A program made the translations under genes and the position numbers. DNA of 64,000 bases, from contig CAKZYA010000016.1 of the NCBI GenBank assembly GCA_937883755.1, positions 1-64,000 of the forward strand, read 5' to 3'. Source of the stretch: an uncultured Flammeovirgaceae bacterium. GTDB lineage: Bacteria; Bacteroidota; Bacteroidia; Cytophagales; Cyclobacteriaceae. Below the pieces are notes generated by a model. That model saw nothing but the letters and a program-made list of their open reading frames with translations, searched no databases and had not been told where the DNA came from. Each line of letters begins with the position of its first letter. Position 1 is the first letter of the stretch. This document shows positions 62,697 through 64,000 of this stretch, one piece after another.

Positions 62697-63782
62697 TTAA
62701 ATATATTCGCTTCCTTTCTGCTCTTTAGCCTGCTTCATAATATGTTTAAGGTGCTCTACCTCTGATTTAGGACAAATTAGTAGCACATCAGAACTATCGG
62801 CGACCAAATAGTTATGTAGACTGTGTACAATAATCAATTTCCCATCAGTACTCTTAATATAGCACCCTTTACTATTGAAATGCAGTGCATTAGCCTCAAT
62901 TGTGTTGTCCCCATTACCCTGGGTTTTCAGTGAGAACAGCGAGTGCCAAGAATCGATAGACGACCAATCAAAGCTCCCAACTAACACATATTGGTGATCA
63001 TATTTCTCTAAGATCCCGTAACTCAACGGAATATTTTTACACTGAGAGTAAGCTTTCTTTAAAAAGGCTAGTTCTTGTTCCGTATTATAGTGCTGTGCGC
63101 CAGGATAAAACACTTCAGCAACCTCAGGCAAATGCTTTTGTACTGCTGTAATAATTGCACTTACATGCCAAACGTAGATGTCGGTATTCCATACAAAATC
63201 ACCACTATTAACAAATAAGTTAGCTATTTCAATCTGGGGTTTATCCGTGAGCGTTTTTACTTTTTTCACTACTCCGGCATTATCGTAGTGGTATTGAATG
63301 TAGCGATAGCGGGTTTCGGGCTGAGAAGGTTTAATGCCGATCATCAGTAATTTCTTTGGATCAACTGTTGCAACTTCAATCGCCTTACCCATATCGCGCA
63401 AGAAAGCTACCTCACCTAGGATGGCATGATCCGCCGGCATCATAATAATGACAGCGGAAGGATTGAGTTGCTCAATTCTATAAGCTGCGTAAGCCGCACA
63501 AACCGCAGCACCACGGTGGGTAGGCTCTACAAGTAGTTGCTGATCAGCTAATTGAGGTAATTGCTCTTTTACTAAGCTCGCATAAGGCTCAGTAGTGGCC
63601 ACCATAATATGACTTTCGTCGCAGAGAGCTTGGCAACGTTCGTAGGTTAATTGTAACAATGACTTTCCAATACCCAGTAAGTCCAGAAAAGGCTTGGGCA
63701 TATTTTTACGACTGAACGGCCAGAAATCCGAAGTTGAATGATTGCCCGTAGTGATAACCACAAAATTGCTATTCCTTGCCAT
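62697..63782 (-). CDS. Mannose-1-phosphate guanylyltransferase paralogue with altered active site
   Basis: 361 residues. The overall sequence follows the GDP-mannose pyrophosphorylase family (FWPFSRKNMPKPFLDLLGIGKSLLQLTYERC; IIMMPADHAIL; NLFVNSGDFVWNTDIYVWHVSAI). Several key positions differ: the glycine-rich start is TTGNHSTSDFWP instead of GGxGTRxWP, the RNTAP-type motif is RGAAV, and SWxDVGSW is SSIDSWHS. The signature Arg and glycines that bind GTP are missing. It may be a regulatory or inactive paralogue, or have changed substrate. Expressed from its own promoter at 63814-63844. Confidence 0.8.
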   Translation of the reverse strand: MARNSNFVVITTGNHSTSDFWPFSRKNMPKPFLDLLGIGKSLLQLTYERCQALCDESHIMVATTEPYASLVKEQLPQLADQQLLVEPTHRGAAVCAAYAAYRIEQLNPSAVIIMMPADHAILGEVAFLRDMGKAIEVATVDPKKLLMIGIKPSQPETRYRYIQYHYDNAGVVKKVKTLTDKPQIEIANLFVNSGDFVWNTDIYVWHVSAIITAVQKHLPEVAEVFYPGAQHYNTEQELAFLKKAYSQCKNIPLSYGILEKYDHQYVLVGSFDWSSIDSWHSLFSLKTQGNGDNTIEANALHFNSKGCYIKSTDGKLIIVHSLHNYLVADSSDVLLICPKSEVEHLKHIMKQAKEQKGSEYI

Positions 63783-63813
63783 AAGTAAGTGTAATCGCCC
63801 TCTAGCCCAATGG

Positions 63814-63844
63814 CGAATATAACTTTTGACGATTCACGAAACAA
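63814..63844 (-). promoter_or_regulatory. Promoter of the 63782 gene
   Basis: On the minus strand TTG (63842-63844), 20-nt spacer, TATATTCG (63814-63821), one mismatch to TAnnTTTG. About 32 nt upstream of the ATG. Confidence 0.45.
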
Positions 63845-63886
63845 CCTTCGTCCCCATCACGCTAAATTTTGTTTAAGAATATTTTA

Positions 63887-64000
63887 ATGAAAGAACAAAT
63901 TCAGTATATATTTTGTAATAACTCGGTAAAATATTATCTTCAAAAAAGTATTAACGATCCAGAAAGCCAACAGTCAAGCACGGCGTTGGTTTTTTTACGT
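63887..64000 (+). CDS. Partial gene running off the window
   Basis: ATG at 63887 opens 38 codons to the last base: MKEQIQYIFCNNSVKYYLQK followed by SINDPESQQSSTALVFLR. No stop. I do not recognise the family from this start. Divergent from the 63782 gene. Confidence 0.5.
   Translation, partial: MKEQIQYIFCNNSVKYYLQKSINDPESQQSSTALVFLR

Noticed and set aside
1-64000. tRNA, rRNA, riboswitch, phage or integrative element.
   Set aside because: I saw no tRNA cloverleaf, rRNA segment, known riboswitch core, integrase or attachment-site pair. Reading by eye can miss these, so tRNAscan-SE and an Rfam search would settle it.

Overview
The window looks like a chromosomal stretch from a member of the Bacteroidota, probably a Cytophagales-type bacterium. 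The grounds are a type IX secretion (T9SS) substrate with a gliding-motility C-terminal domain next to a PorP/SprF gene, promoters of the Bacteroidota type (TTG, about 20 nt, TAnnTTTG), lipoproteins, DUF5777, DUF6787, DUF1080 and PmoA-like families, and weak Shine-Dalgarno signals. Most genes lie on the minus strand.

Layout. 1-1363: insertion-sequence scrap, with a broken IS3-family element between the edge of an IS5-like transposase and the first 20 codons of a LysE-type exporter. 1635-3594: groES-groEL. 3846-4562: a conserved hypothetical gene. 4657-9543: miaB, a sigma-54 activator, lptE, a TPR protein and secG as one operon. 10657-23440: the branched-chain amino acid cluster, transcribed leuA-leuC-methyltransferase-leuD-leuB-[attenuator]-ilvD-ilvB-ilvN-ilvC-methyltransferase-ilvA. 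23603-30506: assorted genes (helical protein, MpaB-like, sugar isomerase, barrel protein, PAS kinase, PorP/SprF). 31077-39533: a secreted protein of about 2818 residues with FG-GAP and some twenty SprB-like repeats. 39598-44999: a lipoprotein/barrel/YceI/cytochrome-like cluster. 45514-54101: a TPR-LuxR regulator, a dehydrogenase and a CheB-CheR-PAS-kinase fusion with its response regulator. 54378-61890: a carbohydrate-type cluster (PmoA-like, two Gfo/Idh/MocA, DUF1080, enolase-superfamily and FGE-like genes). 62008-64000: an esterase, a degenerate mannose-1-phosphate guanylyltransferase paralogue and the start of an unknown gene.

Two observations stand out. First, upstream of ilvD there is a complete ribosome-mediated attenuator: a consensus promoter, a 19-residue leader peptide with eleven Ile/Val/Leu codons in a row, an antiterminator segment lying over the leader stop codon, and a 12-bp terminator stem followed by a T run. 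Second, the spacers hold at least nine roughly 60-120 bp imperfect palindromes whose arms are runs of degenerate 7-bp repeats, plus two built on 8-bp units. Each has its own unit sequence but shares one architecture, and nearly all abut or overlap the stop codon of the gene transcribed into them. One lies inside the translated 5' part of lptE.

Other points: a frameshifted Imm27-like immunity gene, two unrelated methyltransferases embedded in the ilv/leu cluster, a LeuA without its leucine-sensing domain, a 28-bp perfect palindrome upstream of the cytochrome-like cluster, and paired 14- and 16-nt insertions in the IS3 transposase core. All family assignments were made by reading the sequence; no database search was run.
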